DNA of 64,000 bases from Rhodoferax sp. WC2427 (GTDB taxonomy: Bacteria > Pseudomonadota > Gammaproteobacteria > Burkholderiales > Burkholderiaceae_C): the NCBI RefSeq assembly GCF_040822085.1, contig NZ_CP162006.1, positions 2,728,001-2,792,000 of the forward strand, written 5' to 3'. This document shows, one piece after another, positions 54,652-63,933 of the stretch (positions are counted from its first letter, which is position 1; each line of letters begins with the position of its first letter). A program made the translations under genes and the position numbers. A model generated the notes under the pieces. The model did not search any database. It saw only the letters and a list, made by a program, of their open reading frames with translations, and had not been told where the DNA came from.

Positions 54652-55752
54652 ATGCGTTCACCAAATCCCATACTGTCTGGCATGCCCTCCTTCAAAAAAC
54701 TACGCGGATTGCTTCTGTTTCCAGCCATCGTTTTACTGGCAGGTTGCAACACCGTACTGATGAATCCCTCCGGTGATGTGGCACTGCAACAACGCGATCT
54801 GATCGTCGTATCCACGGTGCTGATGCTGCTGATCATCGTCCCCGTGATTGCCCTGACTTTGCTGTTCGCCTGGCGTTATCGCAAGTCCAATACAGAGGCC
54901 ACCTACGATCCTGAATGGCACCACTCCACCCAACTGGAGTTGGTGATCTGGGCAGCCCCGCTACTGATCATTATTGCCCTGGGGGCCATCACCTGGATCA
55001 GCACCCACACCCTGGATCCGTACCGCCCCCTGCAGCGCATTGACGCCAGCCGCGATGTCATTCCGGGCACCGCGCCGCTGGTGGTGGAAGTAGTCGCACT
55101 CGACTGGAAATGGCTGTTCATCTACCCCGAGCTGGGCATCGCCACGGTGAATGAGTTGGTGGCCCCGGTGGACCGCCCCATCGCCTTCAAGATTACCGCG
55201 TCGTCGATCATGAATTCATTTTTTGTTCCTGCGCTGGCCGGCCAAATCTACGCTATGCCGGGCATGGAAACCAAGCTGCATGCTGTGATAAACAAAGCCG
55301 GCGAATATGAGGGCTTCTCGGCCAACTACAGCGGCGCAGGCTTCTCGGGCATGCGCTTCAAGTTCCTCGGTATGAGCAATGAAAAATTCGATGCATGGGC
55401 CAAGGCCACCAAGGCGGGCGGTGGCGAACTGAGCCGCGACAGCTACATCCAGCTGGCCCAACCCAGCGAGCGCGACCCGGTACGCCGCTACGCCACGGTG
55501 GCACCCGACTTGTACGACGCTATCTTGAACCGCTGTGTGGAGGCCAACCGAATGTGCATGAAAGACATGATGGCCATTGACGCCAGCGGCGGACAGGGTA
55601 AGCCCGGTGCTTACAACATCGCCTCGCTGGACCCCGCCACGCGCAAGCGCTTGGGGCTGGAGAACGCACCAGCCCGCACTTACGTGGGAGCCATGTGTAC
55701 CGCGGCCAACCCCACCGGTGCCGCATTGGTGTCGGCTGTCCAGCCCAGTTAG
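54652..55752 (+). CDS. cyoA: Cytochrome bo-type ubiquinol oxidase subunit II
   Basis: 366 residues. The N-terminal part carries a lipoprotein signal with lipobox 'LLAGC', then two membrane helices (LIVVSTVLMLLIIVPVIALT; 'LELVIWAAPLLIIIALGAIT'), and a periplasmic cupredoxin domain 'SSIMNSFFVPALAGQIYAMP', 'YSGAGFSGMRFKFLGMS'. The CuA cysteines of cytochrome c oxidases are missing, so electrons come from quinol. A second ATG at 54682 could be the start. Headed by a promoter region shared with the MFS gene. Confidence 0.95.
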   Translation: MRSPNPILSGMPSFKKLRGLLLFPAIVLLAGCNTVLMNPSGDVALQQRDLIVVSTVLMLLIIVPVIALTLLFAWRYRKSNTEATYDPEWHHSTQLELVIWAAPLLIIIALGAITWISTHTLDPYRPLQRIDASRDVIPGTAPLVVEVVALDWKWLFIYPELGIATVNELVAPVDRPIAFKITASSIMNSFFVPALAGQIYAMPGMETKLHAVINKAGEYEGFSANYSGAGFSGMRFKFLGMSNEKFDAWAKATKAGGGELSRDSYIQLAQPSERDPVRRYATVAPDLYDAILNRCVEANRMCMKDMMAIDASGGQGKPGAYNIASLDPATRKRLGLENAPARTYVGAMCTAANPTGAALVSAVQPS

Positions 55753-55839
55753 TTTTTCGTTCCTGCAAGCAATTTACTCCGCGCCGCTCACTACGGCATT
55801 TCGGCCTGCGCCGCATTATTTTTGGCATCCGGAATAAAG

Positions 55840-57843
55840 ATGTTCGACAACCTCGATCTTACGAAGCTCATTTTTGGCCGTCTCACCTGGGACGCGATTC
55901 CATTCCACGAACCCATCCTGTTGGCGACTTTTATCGCCGTCGCGATCGGTGGCGCTGCCGTGCTGGGGGCTCTCACCTATTTCAAACTCTGGGGTTACCT
56001 TTGGAACGAGTGGTTCACCAGTATTGACCATAAAAAAATCGGCATCATGTACATGATCCTGGGTCTGGTGATGCTGCTGCGTGGCTTTGCCGACGCGGTG
56101 ATGATGCGCTTGCAGCAGGCCTTGTCGTTTGGTGACTCCACCGGCTTTTTGCCGCCACACCATTACGACCAGGTCTTCACCGCGCATGGCGTGATCATGA
56201 TCTTCTTCGTGGCCATGCCGTTCGTGACCGGGTTGATGAACTTCGTGCTGCCGTTGCAGATCGGTGCGCGCGACGTCGCCTTTCCTTTCCTGAACAACTT
56301 CAGCTTCTGGATGACGGCCGGTGGTGCGGGTCTGACGATGGCATCGTTGTTCGTGGGCGAGTTTGCCCGCACCGGCTGGCTGGCTTACCCGCCGTTGTCC
56401 GGCATTTTGTACAGCCCTGACCCAGGGGTGGATTACTATATTTGGTCGCTGCAGATCGCGGGTGTGGGTACCTTGTTGTCCGGTATCAATCTGCTGGCCA
56501 CCATCGTCAAAATGCGCGCGCCAGGCATGGGCCTGATGAAGATGCCTATCTTTGTCTGGACGGCGCTGTGCACCAACGTGCTGATCGTCATGGCCTTCCC
56601 GGTGCTGACCGCGGTGCTGGGCCTGCTGTCGATGGACCGCTATGTCGGCACGAACTTCTTTACCAATGATTTCGGCGGCAACGCCATGATGTATGTGAAC
56701 CTGATCTGGATCTGGGGCCACCCCGAGGTCTATATCTTGGTGCTGCCCATTTTCGGTGTGTTCTCCGAAGTGGTAGCCACGTTCTGCAGCAAGCGCCTGT
56801 TTGGCTACGCGTCCATGGTGTATGCCACCATCGTGATCACCATCCTGTCGTACCTGGTGTGGCTGCACCACTTCTTCACCATGGGATCAGGGGCGAGCGT
56901 CAACTCGTTCTTCGGCATCACCACCATGATCATCTCCATCCCCACCGGGGCCAAGATTTTCAACTGGCTGTTCACCATGTACCGGGGCCGTATCCGCTTT
57001 GAAGTGCCGATGCTGTGGACCATGGGCTTCATGGTCACCTTCACCATCGGTGGCATGACCGGCGTGCTACTGGCCGTGCCCCCGGCCGACTTCGTGCTGC
57101 ACAACAGCCTGTTCCTGATTGCCCACTTTCACAACGTGATCATCGGTGGCGTCGTGTTCGGCACCTTTGCAGGTATCACCTACTGGTTTCCCAAAGCCTT
57201 CGGCTACAAGCTGGATGCGTTCTGGGGCAAGTGTGCATTTTGGTTCTGGTGCATTGGTTTCTACTTCGCCTTCATGCCGCTGTATGTGCTGGGCCTGATG
57301 GGCGTGACCCGTCGCATGAGCCATTTTGAAGACCCATCGCTGCAGATCTGGTTTGTAGTTGCAGCGTTCGGTGCCTTCCTGATTGCCATCGGTATCGCCT
57401 GTTTCCTGATCACACTGGTGGTGAGCTTCATCCGCCGCGAATCCCTGCGCGACACCACGGGCGATCCTTGGGGTGGCCGTACCCTGGAATGGTCCACCTC
57501 GTCGCCACCACCGCCTTACAACTTTGCGTTTACGCCCCGTGTCCATGACCTGGATGCCTGGTGGGATATGAAGAAGCATGGCTATGTACGTCCGCTTACC
57601 GGCTTCATTCCGATCCACATGCCCAAGAACACGGCTGCAGGTATGGTGATCGCAGGCATCAGCACGGTCATAGGCTTTGCGCTGATATGGCACATGTGGT
57701 TACTGGCAGGTGTAGCATTTATTGCCCTGCTGGTTGCCTGCATTGCCCACACGTTTAACTACAAACGCGATTACCACATTCCTGCCAACGAAGTCGTGCG
57801 CATCGAAGCTGCGCGTACCCAACTGCTCGCCAGCCATGTCTGA
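55840..57843 (+). CDS. cyoB: Cytochrome bo-type ubiquinol oxidase subunit I
   Basis: 667 residues, the haem-copper subunit. Low-spin-haem His in '[19 protein letters not shown]', the K-channel/active-site '[20 protein letters not shown]' (with Glu and cross-linked Tyr-His), copper ligands '[20 protein letters not shown]' and '[17 protein letters not shown]', and haem ligands in '[16 protein letters not shown]'. Reduces O2 to water and pumps protons. 87 bp after cyoA; overlaps cyoC by 8 bp. Confidence 0.98.
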   Translation: MFDNLDLTKLIFGRLTWDAIPFHEPILLATFIAVAIGGAAVLGALTYFKLWGYLWNEWFTSIDHKKIGIMYMILGLVMLLRGFADAVMMRLQQALSFGDSTGFLPPHHYDQVFTAHGVIMIFFVAMPFVTGLMNFVLPLQIGARDVAFPFLNNFSFWMTAGGAGLTMASLFVGEFARTGWLAYPPLSGILYSPDPGVDYYIWSLQIAGVGTLLSGINLLATIVKMRAPGMGLMKMPIFVWTALCTNVLIVMAFPVLTAVLGLLSMDRYVGTNFFTNDFGGNAMMYVNLIWIWGHPEVYILVLPIFGVFSEVVATFCSKRLFGYASMVYATIVITILSYLVWLHHFFTMGSGASVNSFFGITTMIISIPTGAKIFNWLFTMYRGRIRFEVPMLWTMGFMVTFTIGGMTGVLLAVPPADFVLHNSLFLIAHFHNVIIGGVVFGTFAGITYWFPKAFGYKLDAFWGKCAFWFWCIGFYFAFMPLYVLGLMGVTRRMSHFEDPSLQIWFVVAAFGAFLIAIGIACFLITLVVSFIRRESLRDTTGDPWGGRTLEWSTSSPPPPYNFAFTPRVHDLDAWWDMKKHGYVRPLTGFIPIHMPKNTAAGMVIAGISTVIGFALIWHMWLLAGVAFIALLVACIAHTFNYKRDYHIPANEVVRIEAARTQLLASHV

Positions 57844-58474
57844 TATGACCGCCACCTCCTCCGTCGGCACTGCCAACGTGCCCAGCAATATGCAGTTCTT
57901 CGAGCCCACCGAGCAGCATCCCGAAAACGGCACCTTGCTGGGTTTCTGGATCTACCTGATGAGCGACTGCCTCATCTTTGCCTGCCTGTTTGCGGTGTAC
58001 GCCGTGGTCGGCCGCAGCTATGCGGCCGGGCCATCGGGTGCCGACCTGTTCGATTTGCCACTGGTGGCGTTGAACACCTCAATGTTGCTGCTGTCCTCCA
58101 TCACTTACGGCTTTGCGATGCTGGAGATGCAAAAAAACAGGCTCAAGCCAACCATCGTGTGGCTGATCATTACCGGGTTATTGGGCGCAGCCTTCATCGG
58201 GCTGGAGCTGTATGAGTTCACCCACCTGATCCACGAAGGCGCAGGCCCACAGCGCAGTGCATTTTTGTCTGCCTTCTTCACGCTGGTAGGTACACACGGC
58301 CTTCACGTCACCTTCGGCATCATCTGGCTGGTCACTCTGCTGTTCCAGCTCGGCAAGCATGGACTGATCCCCGAAAACCGCCGCCGCCTGATGTGTCTGT
58401 CGATGTTCTGGCACTTTCTGGACGTGGTCTGGATTGGCGTATTTACCTTTGTCTACCTGATGGGAGTGCTGTAA
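57836..58474 (+). CDS. cyoC: Cytochrome bo-type ubiquinol oxidase subunit III
   Basis: 212 residues, five membrane helices. '[20 protein letters not shown]', '[20 protein letters not shown]', '[16 protein letters not shown]' and '[20 protein letters not shown]' are COX3/CyoC signatures. ATG lies inside the cyoB end and the stop overlaps the cyoD start (TAATG). Confidence 0.97.
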   Translation: MSDMTATSSVGTANVPSNMQFFEPTEQHPENGTLLGFWIYLMSDCLIFACLFAVYAVVGRSYAAGPSGADLFDLPLVALNTSMLLLSSITYGFAMLEMQKNRLKPTIVWLIITGLLGAAFIGLELYEFTHLIHEGAGPQRSAFLSAFFTLVGTHGLHVTFGIIWLVTLLFQLGKHGLIPENRRRLMCLSMFWHFLDVVWIGVFTFVYLMGVL

Positions 58475-58878
58475 TGGGCGCACACACTGAACACGAACAC
58501 CACGGCAGCCATGGTGACCACAGCGAACACGGCCATGGAGACACCGGCAGCCACAGCACCCTCAAAGGATATGTGACGGGCTTTGTGCTGGCGGTGGTCT
58601 TGACGGTCATTCCCTTCTGGCTGGTGATGGGCAAGGTCTTTGACAAACCCCACGTCACGGCGATTGTCATTTTGGCCATTGCCGCCGTACAGATCGTGGT
58701 CCACATGATTTATTTTCTGCACATGAACAGCAAGCTGGAAGGTGGTTGGTCGCTATTGGCGCTGATCTTCACCCTCATGCTGTTGGTGATCATGTTGACC
58801 GGATCGATCTGGGTCATGTTCCATCTGAATGCGAACATGATGCCGGTGTCGGCCCATGAAATGAAGAACATGCCTTGA
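58474..58878 (+). CDS. cyoD: Cytochrome bo-type ubiquinol oxidase subunit IV
   Basis: 134 residues with three membrane helices and an N-terminal histidine-rich tail (HTEHEHHGSHGDHSEHGHGD) that is longer than usual. 'HMIYFLHMNSKLEGGWSLLA' is the CyoD signature. The His-rich stretch may bind metals, an unproven idea. Confidence 0.93.
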   Translation: MGAHTEHEHHGSHGDHSEHGHGDTGSHSTLKGYVTGFVLAVVLTVIPFWLVMGKVFDKPHVTAIVILAIAAVQIVVHMIYFLHMNSKLEGGWSLLALIFTLMLLVIMLTGSIWVMFHLNANMMPVSAHEMKNMP

Positions 58879-59693
58879 CCTTGTCTTCAGCCAAGCCATC
58901 GGCAACACATTCGGGCCCACAACATGTGGGCCTTTTACTTTTTCTGGCCGCAGTGGTTTTTGCCATCTTCGCTGCGCTCGGAACTTGGCAAGTGCAGCGG
59001 CTTTTCTGGAAGCTCGACCTGATCGCCCGGGTAGATCAGCGCGTACATGCCCTGGAGGTGGAGGCACCCACTTCCGATCAATGGCCGCACCTCGATGCGT
59101 CGAACGCTGAATACCGGCGTGTCCGCGTCACTGGAACATTCTTGGCGAAGCAAGACACCCTGGTGCAAGCCGTCACAGAGCGCGGCAGTGGCTTTTGGGT
59201 CATGGCACCGCTGAGGCGCACCGATGGCACGGTGGTAATGATCAACCGCGGCTTTGTACAGCCCGAGACTACCCGGGCCATCGCACCGCCCGTGGCGGAT
59301 GCAAGCCAGCAATCCACCGTCACAGGGCTGCTGCGCATGGACCAATCCGGCGGTGCCTTTTTGCGGCAGAACGACCCCAGCCACCAGCGCTGGTATTCGC
59401 GCGATGTCCAGGCCATCGGCAAAGCACTGGGCCTGACCCAAGTAGCACCCTACTTTGTCGACGCGGATGCAGTCGCCGCACCGACACCGCAACCGTCCGC
59501 TGACGGTGCCCCCGTGTACCCCGTGGGGGGATTGACCGTCATAGCCTTCCACAATAGCCATCTGGTATACGCTCTGACTTGGTACACGCTCGCGGCCATG
59601 GTGGCAGGGGCTGCATGGTATTTTTCGCGCTCGGCGCGGCGACTGCGCGACCACCCATTCGCCAAGGAACCCGAACGTGCTGCAGACGACTAA
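58875..59693 (+). CDS. SURF1 family protein
   Basis: 272 residues, two terminal membrane helices (LLLFLAAVVFAIFAALGTWQ and 'VYALTWYTLAAMVAGAAWYF') around a periplasmic domain: 'GTWQVQRLFWKLDLIARVDQ', 'YRRVRVTGTFL', 'VMINRGFVQPETTR', 'VIAFHNSHLVYALTWYTLAA'. SURF1 proteins deliver haem to haem-copper oxidases; here it follows cyoD where a haem O synthase gene might be expected. The start is a TTG overlapping the cyoD stop (TTGA); no better start is seen. Confidence 0.92.
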   Translation: MTLSSAKPSATHSGPQHVGLLLFLAAVVFAIFAALGTWQVQRLFWKLDLIARVDQRVHALEVEAPTSDQWPHLDASNAEYRRVRVTGTFLAKQDTLVQAVTERGSGFWVMAPLRRTDGTVVMINRGFVQPETTRAIAPPVADASQQSTVTGLLRMDQSGGAFLRQNDPSHQRWYSRDVQAIGKALGLTQVAPYFVDADAVAAPTPQPSADGAPVYPVGGLTVIAFHNSHLVYALTWYTLAAMVAGAAWYFSRSARRLRDHPFAKEPERAADD

Positions 59694-61008
59694 AACACCA
59701 AGCGCACTATCCACGCTAGCCCCGGGCCTGGAAGATGCCACGGGGCGCAAGAACATGCACCAACTGGTGCAACTGCGCTGGATCGCTGTCATCGGCCAAA
59801 TTGTGACGATTCTGGTCGTGCACTTTGGCTTTGGCATTGCCCTCCCCCTGGGCACGATGTTCACGCTGCTGGGCTGCCTGATTGTCTTCAACATTGCCAG
59901 CTTGCTCCGCGCCAAAATGTTCCAGGACGTCAGCAACGGCGAGCTGTTCTTCGCACTGCTGGTGGACGTGGGCATGCTCACCACCCAACTTTATCTGAGT
60001 GGGGGGGCCACCAATCCATTCGCATTTTTATACCTGCTGCAGGTTACGCTGGGTGCCATGCTGCTCCAAGCCTGGTCCACCTGGACCATGGTGGCTATTA
60101 CCGCGGCGTGCTTCGCGGGCTTGGCACGCTTCGGCGCACCACTGTCGTTACCGATTGACCACGACCAAGGCCTGAACAGCCCCTACATCCAGGGGATGTT
60201 GATCTGCTTTATGCTCAATGCCGCCTTGCTGGTGGTTTTCATCACGCGCATCGGCCGCAATCTGCGTGAACGCGACAGCCGTCTGGCCGACCTGCGCCAA
60301 CGTGCGGCGGAAGAGGAACACATTGTGCGCATCGGTTTACTGGCATCAGGTGCGGCGCACGAACTCGGCACCCCGCTGGCCACCCTGGCGGTGATTCTGG
60401 GTGACTGGCGGCACATGCCACACTTCACCAACGATCCCGAGCTTCTGCAAGAAATCGATGAAATGCAAACCCAGTTGCTGCGCTGCAAAGCCATTGTCAG
60501 CAACACCCTGCTATCGGCGGGCGAGGCACGCGGCGAGTTCTCGGTCAAAACCACCATTTGCAGCTTTTTGGACGACCTGGTTGAAGAGTGGCGCGCCACC
60601 CGCCCGGTTTACGCCTTCGCCTACTCCAATGCATTTGGCCATGACCTACCGATGGCGTCCGACTTGGCACTCAAGCAAATGGTCTACAACGTGCTGGACA
60701 ACGCGTTGGACGCCTCCCCTCGCTGGATACAGTTGCAGGCAAACCGCGAGGCCGATGCGCTGACACTTACCGTCACCGACGAAGGCCCGGGGTTCGCCCC
60801 CGCCATGCTGGCCCATTTCGGCAAACCCTTCCAATCCAGCAAGGGTCGTACCGGCGGCGGCCTGGGGCTGTTTTTGGTTCTCAACGTTGCCCGTACGCTG
60901 GGCGGCAATGTCACCGCATTCAACCGCGTGGAAGGCGGTGCCGTTGTAAAAATCACCCTGCCCCTTGCCACATTCGCCATGGGGAAGACTGCATCCAATG
61001 CCGGTTGA
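59677..61008 (+). CDS. regB: Redox-sensing histidine kinase of the RegB/PrrB type
   Basis: 443 residues. Six N-terminal membrane helices, with the quinone-site heptad 'LSGGATNPFAFLYLLQVTLG' near residue 108. Phosphoaccepting His near residue 228 in 'ASGAAHELGTPLATLAVILG'. Redox-active cysteine near residue 270 in 'LLRCKAIVSNTLLS', equal in place to Cys265 of Rhodobacter RegB. ATP-binding boxes 'YNVLDNALDAS', 'VTDEGPGFAPAML', 'GRTGGGLGLFLVLNVA'. GTG start overlaps SURF1 by 17 bp. Probably senses quinone redox state and controls the oxidase operon. Confidence 0.93.
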   Translation: MLQTTKTPSALSTLAPGLEDATGRKNMHQLVQLRWIAVIGQIVTILVVHFGFGIALPLGTMFTLLGCLIVFNIASLLRAKMFQDVSNGELFFALLVDVGMLTTQLYLSGGATNPFAFLYLLQVTLGAMLLQAWSTWTMVAITAACFAGLARFGAPLSLPIDHDQGLNSPYIQGMLICFMLNAALLVVFITRIGRNLRERDSRLADLRQRAAEEEHIVRIGLLASGAAHELGTPLATLAVILGDWRHMPHFTNDPELLQEIDEMQTQLLRCKAIVSNTLLSAGEARGEFSVKTTICSFLDDLVEEWRATRPVYAFAYSNAFGHDLPMASDLALKQMVYNVLDNALDASPRWIQLQANREADALTLTVTDEGPGFAPAMLAHFGKPFQSSKGRTGGGLGLFLVLNVARTLGGNVTAFNRVEGGAVVKITLPLATFAMGKTASNAG

Positions 61009-61543
61009 ATCCACCGAACGCCTGTTGCTCATCGTGGAAGACGATGATGCCTTTGCCCGCACGCTGGGCCGCTCTTTTGAGCGGCGCGGCTACACCGTCA
61101 TGCTCGCCACCACCCTGGAAGCCGTGGCCACCCTGCTGCAAAAGCGCACACCCGGTTACGCTGTGGTGGACCTCAAGCTCAATGGCGACGCCTCCGGCCT
61201 GGCTTGCGTGCAGACACTGCACATGCACAACACCAGCATGCTGATCGTAGTGCTCACCGGCTTCGCCAGCATCGCCACGGCCGTGGAGTCCATCAAGCTC
61301 GGCGCCTGCCACTACCTGGCCAAACCCTCCAACACGGACGACATCGAAGCCGCCTTTGGCCGCGCCGCGGGCAACGTCGAGGTACAGCTCACCAACCGGG
61401 CCACCTCCATCAAAACGCTGGAATGGGAACGCATCCACGAAATGTTGGCTGAAACCGGCTTCAACATCTCCGAAACCGCCCGCCGCCTGGGCATGCACCG
61501 CCGCACCCTGGCACGTAAACTGGAAAAGCAGCAGGTGAAATAG
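60998..61543 (+). CDS. regA: Response regulator of the RegA/PrrA type
   Basis: 181 residues. Receiver domain 'LLIVEDDDAFARTLGRSFER', phosphoacceptor Asp near residue 58 in 'VVDLKLNGDASGLA', 'VLTGFASIATAVESIKLGAC', and conserved Lys in 'YLAKPSNTDDI'. A short linker precedes the Fis-type DNA-binding helix-turn-helix 'NISETARRLGMHRRTLARKL', highly conserved in RegA/PrrA/ActR. Overlaps regB by 11 bp. No hairpin terminator is obvious after it. Confidence 0.95.
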   Translation: MPVESTERLLLIVEDDDAFARTLGRSFERRGYTVMLATTLEAVATLLQKRTPGYAVVDLKLNGDASGLACVQTLHMHNTSMLIVVLTGFASIATAVESIKLGACHYLAKPSNTDDIEAAFGRAAGNVEVQLTNRATSIKTLEWERIHEMLAETGFNISETARRLGMHRRTLARKLEKQQVK

Positions 61544-61785
61544 TGGGTAAGCACCAGGGCACCAGGCCATTGCTGCGACTGCAGTCGATGAGATGCCAGG
61601 CACGAAATCAGCCCAGGCACCGTTGGGACACACCACCGGCGCCATGCCCGCCAAATACATCCGCCACATACATCCTGCGCAAGGTAGGCAAGAAGGTGGG
61701 GCCCGTTCGTTGAATTGCGGAACAACTCCAATTTTTGCGGAAGAAACGAGGGGAATGTGGGGAGGCATTTGCTACAAGCAACGTA
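61544..61785. other. Gene-free stretch between regA and the tRNA-Lys terminator
   Basis: About 240 bp without a supportable gene; open frames here are short and lack ribosome-binding sites. It contains a perfect 12-bp palindrome CGACTGCAGTCG near 61574. Nothing else recognised. Confidence 0.6.
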
Positions 61786-61792
61786 GCAAAGA

Positions 61793-61824
61793 AAAAAGGC
61801 CCTGTATTGCTACAGAGCCTTTTC
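61793..61824 (-). terminator. Terminator of the (now truncated) tRNA-Lys gene
   Basis: On the minus strand AAAAGGCTCTGTA and TACAGGGCCTTTT form a stem with a GCAA loop, followed by TTTCTTT, 5 bp downstream of the encoded CCA end of the tRNA. Confidence 0.88.
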
Positions 61825-61828
61825 AAAT

Positions 61829-61878
61829 TGGTGGGACGTGCGGGGGTCGAACCCACGACAAACGGATTAAAAGTCCGA
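61829..61878 (-). pseudogene. tRNA-Lys (TTT) 3' fragment: attachment-site scar
   Basis: On the minus strand CGGACTTTTAATCCG forms the anticodon arm with anticodon TTT (Lys), GTGGGTTCGACCCCCGC the T arm, and ACGTCCCACCA the acceptor 3' strand with encoded CCA. The 5' half (acceptor 5' strand and D arm) is missing; sequence upstream of the anticodon arm is unrelated and AT-rich. This is what an integration into the 3' part of a tRNA gene leaves, with its natural terminator on the chromosome side. Confidence 0.85.
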
Positions 61879-61985
61879 AACATAGAGAAACCACTGGACA
61901 AGCCTGGACAACAAAATTATCATAAGTCCATGATAAATAACAAGTTATTGTCCTAAGCTGTCCAATCCAATGTTTAACGATTCAA

Positions 61986-62010
61986 CAATATTCTGGCAAT
62001 ATTCTGGCAA
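61986..62010 (+). repeat. Tandem 11-bp direct repeat before the integrase gene
   Basis: CAATATTCTGG occurs twice in tandem, followed by CAAC, ending 19 bp before the integrase ATG. Position and spacing (one DNA turn) fit arm-type integrase sites or an operator over the integrase promoter. Confidence 0.65.
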
Positions 62011-62028
62011 CAAACGGAGCGCTACGCA

Positions 62029-63303
62029 ATGACTCCAACAGCCGGTCAAATCATAAAAGATGCAGAAATGGGTGTCTTTGTTACCCTTGAGAAGATTCAT
62101 CCACGCGGCTCGCTTCAGTTTCGCAAGCAGAACAATGGGGCTGTAACGCTCCATTGGCGGTTCAGCCAAGGCGCGACAAGCGGACGCGTGCAACTTGGCG
62201 TTTACGACTCTAAGGCCCCACCTAAAAGCCAAAAAGCAACGGTGAACGGCCTCTCCATTGCAGCCGCGAGGCACTTGGCGGAAGAGAAAGCAAATGAGCA
62301 CTATGGCAAACGCGACGCAGGAGGATGGCCAGCTATAGAGAAAGCCAAACAAGCTGCGCAGTTCGAGTCTGAAGCTGCAATTGCTTCTGCAGCCAAGCAC
62401 ACTCTTAGCAATCTGCTGGGCCTGTACTGCGACCACCTTCAAGCCCTAGGTCGTAAGTCCTACAAAGATGCGTCCTCAATTTTCAAACTTCACGTGATAG
62501 AGCCCTGGCCGAATCTTGCGAAAATACCTGCAAACCAGCTAACTGCCGATCAGGTCGCGGAAATGATGCGCCGGGTGCAAGAGTTGGGCAAATTCCGCAC
62601 AGCCAACAAATTACGTAGCTACCTTCAAGCTTGCTATGGAGTCGCAAAAAGTGCGAAATCAAAGCCCAGCATTCCCAAGGCATTCAAAGAATTCAATATT
62701 ACTAGTAATCCTCCAGCGGAAACGTCCCCTGACGAGACCCACAATCGAGCTGACAAAAATCCGTTGACTCGTTTGGAGATGCAGAAATACTGGAAGGAAA
62801 TAGAAAACTTGGAAGGGATACGCGGAGCGCTGCTGCGATTTCATCTGTTGACGGGAGCACAGCGTATTGAGCAGTTAGTTAACCTCTTCAACAAGGACAT
62901 TGCCGACAACAAAGTGACACTGTGGGATGGCAAGGGGCGACCCGGTAAAGGAGCAAGACCACATCAACTGCCTCTAATTCCATTGGCGGCCAAGGCACTA
63001 AGGCTGTGTGCGCCGCAGGGAATCTTCGCACTCTCAACCGATGGGGGGGAAACACACATCGCAGCGACAACGCTGAGCCGTTGGGCAGTTGAGGCAGGTG
63101 CAGCCATTCCCAACTTTAAAGCTAAGCGCTTGAGGTCCGGGGTGGAGACACTTTTGGCGTTTGGCAAAATTTCACAAGAAACCCGTGGGCGGTTGCAGTC
63201 ACATGGAATTTCAGGTGTTCAGGCAAGGCATTATGACGGGCACGAGTACATGGAAGAAAAGGAGAAGGCCTTGAAGCTTCTGCTCAAATTACTGAATGAA
63301 TGA
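62029..63303 (+). CDS. int: Tyrosine-type site-specific recombinase (integrase)
   Basis: 424 residues. An N-terminal arm-binding/DUF4102-like part (residues 1-110), a SAM-like core-binding domain ('ASSIFKLHVIEPWPNLAKIP' ... 'KLRSYLQACYGVAKSAKS'), and the catalytic domain: Arg I in 'FHLLTGAQRIEQLVNLFNKD', Lys in the 'GRPGKGARPHQLPLIP' hairpin, the second Arg in 'KAKRLRSGVETLLAFG', the His in 'RLQSHGISGVQARHYDGHEY' and nucleophile Tyr in the same block. AT-richer codons than neighbours. ATG is preceded by GGAG 11 bp away. Confidence 0.93.
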   Translation: MTPTAGQIIKDAEMGVFVTLEKIHPRGSLQFRKQNNGAVTLHWRFSQGATSGRVQLGVYDSKAPPKSQKATVNGLSIAAARHLAEEKANEHYGKRDAGGWPAIEKAKQAAQFESEAAIASAAKHTLSNLLGLYCDHLQALGRKSYKDASSIFKLHVIEPWPNLAKIPANQLTADQVAEMMRRVQELGKFRTANKLRSYLQACYGVAKSAKSKPSIPKAFKEFNITSNPPAETSPDETHNRADKNPLTRLEMQKYWKEIENLEGIRGALLRFHLLTGAQRIEQLVNLFNKDIADNKVTLWDGKGRPGKGARPHQLPLIPLAAKALRLCAPQGIFALSTDGGETHIAATTLSRWAVEAGAAIPNFKAKRLRSGVETLLAFGKISQETRGRLQSHGISGVQARHYDGHEYMEEKEKALKLLLKLLNE

Positions 63304-63726
63304 CGTTTGCCACAGAAATAAATCAGTTATATTATTTATCGCACACTTTCTTCGTACGTCAATCTTCTGGCGCGAGGCACGATCCATTATCCAACACTTC
63401 GGATTATTTCACTCAAGCACTTGCAAGGCTGTTTAAAGTTGTACATAATTGATCCCGGCCTTAACCTTAAGTAATTCGGATCTTTTGACAAACTGTCATT
63501 TGTTGGCCATTCAATAAAAGTATCGAGCCCATAAATTCCTGGGCACATGGCCATCGGTCATGTTGTATACATTCTCAAGTACGGACCGATAGTACCTTTC
63601 GGTGCATGACTACCTGTCATGTATGTACTTTATTAAAAAATATCTGAGTTCTAGGCTTACCTACAAGCTCAATCGTGTTTAGCACGTGCTCATGGGCGTG
63701 TTCATTTAATAAGTTGAAGGCTATGT
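63304..63726. other. Low-GC intergenic region with repeats, between integrase and AlpA-like gene
   Basis: 423 bp without a gene. It holds an imperfect direct repeat pair (63546-63573 and 63605-63631) and two hairpins, ACCGA..TCGGT (63585-63603) and CATGAC..GTCATG (63605-63621). Likely control or excision sites of the element. Confidence 0.65.
63546..63631. repeat. Imperfect direct repeat pair in island control region
   Basis: CATGGCCATCGGTCATGTTG (63546) and CATGACTACCTGTCATGTAT (63605) share CATG-N5-C.GTCATGT and then a TATAC/TGTAC stretch, about 59 bp apart (roughly 5.5 turns). Confidence 0.55.
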
Positions 63727-63933
63727 ATGAAAAACAGTTCACCCCGTGCGGCCCCGAATTTAAACCAGCCAGGCCGTGTTTACGTCAGAGAAGTTATTGA
63801 ATTTTTGCGGATAAGCCGCAGCACTTTTTACAAAGGCTTGGACACCAATCGCTACCCAGCGCCAGATGGGCATGATGAAACTCGCCCTTTCTGGTATCAC
63901 AGCACTATTCGTCCATTGGTCCTGAAAGAATAG
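63727..63933 (+). CDS. AlpA/excisionase-like small DNA-binding protein
   Basis: 68 residues. 'RVYVREVIEFLRISRSTFYK' and 'GLDTNRYPAPDGHDETRPFW' match the winged helix-turn-helix of AlpA-type prophage regulators, which activate excision or control neighbouring genes. GAAGG stands 8 bp before the ATG. Close to the integrase, as usual for such elements. Downstream (63934-64000) nothing is identifiable. Confidence 0.8.
   Translation: MKNSSPRAAPNLNQPGRVYVREVIEFLRISRSTFYKGLDTNRYPAPDGHDETRPFWYHSTIRPLVLKE

Noticed and set aside
54652..55752. Cytochrome c oxidase subunit II
   Set aside because: CuA ligands (two Cys) are absent, so it is a quinol oxidase subunit.
61829..61905. Intact tRNA-Lys gene
   Set aside because: No D arm or 5' acceptor strand pairs with ACGTCCC; only the 3' half is present.
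61986..62010. CRISPR-like repeat
   Set aside because: Only two tandem 11-bp units without spacers; no cas genes in the window.
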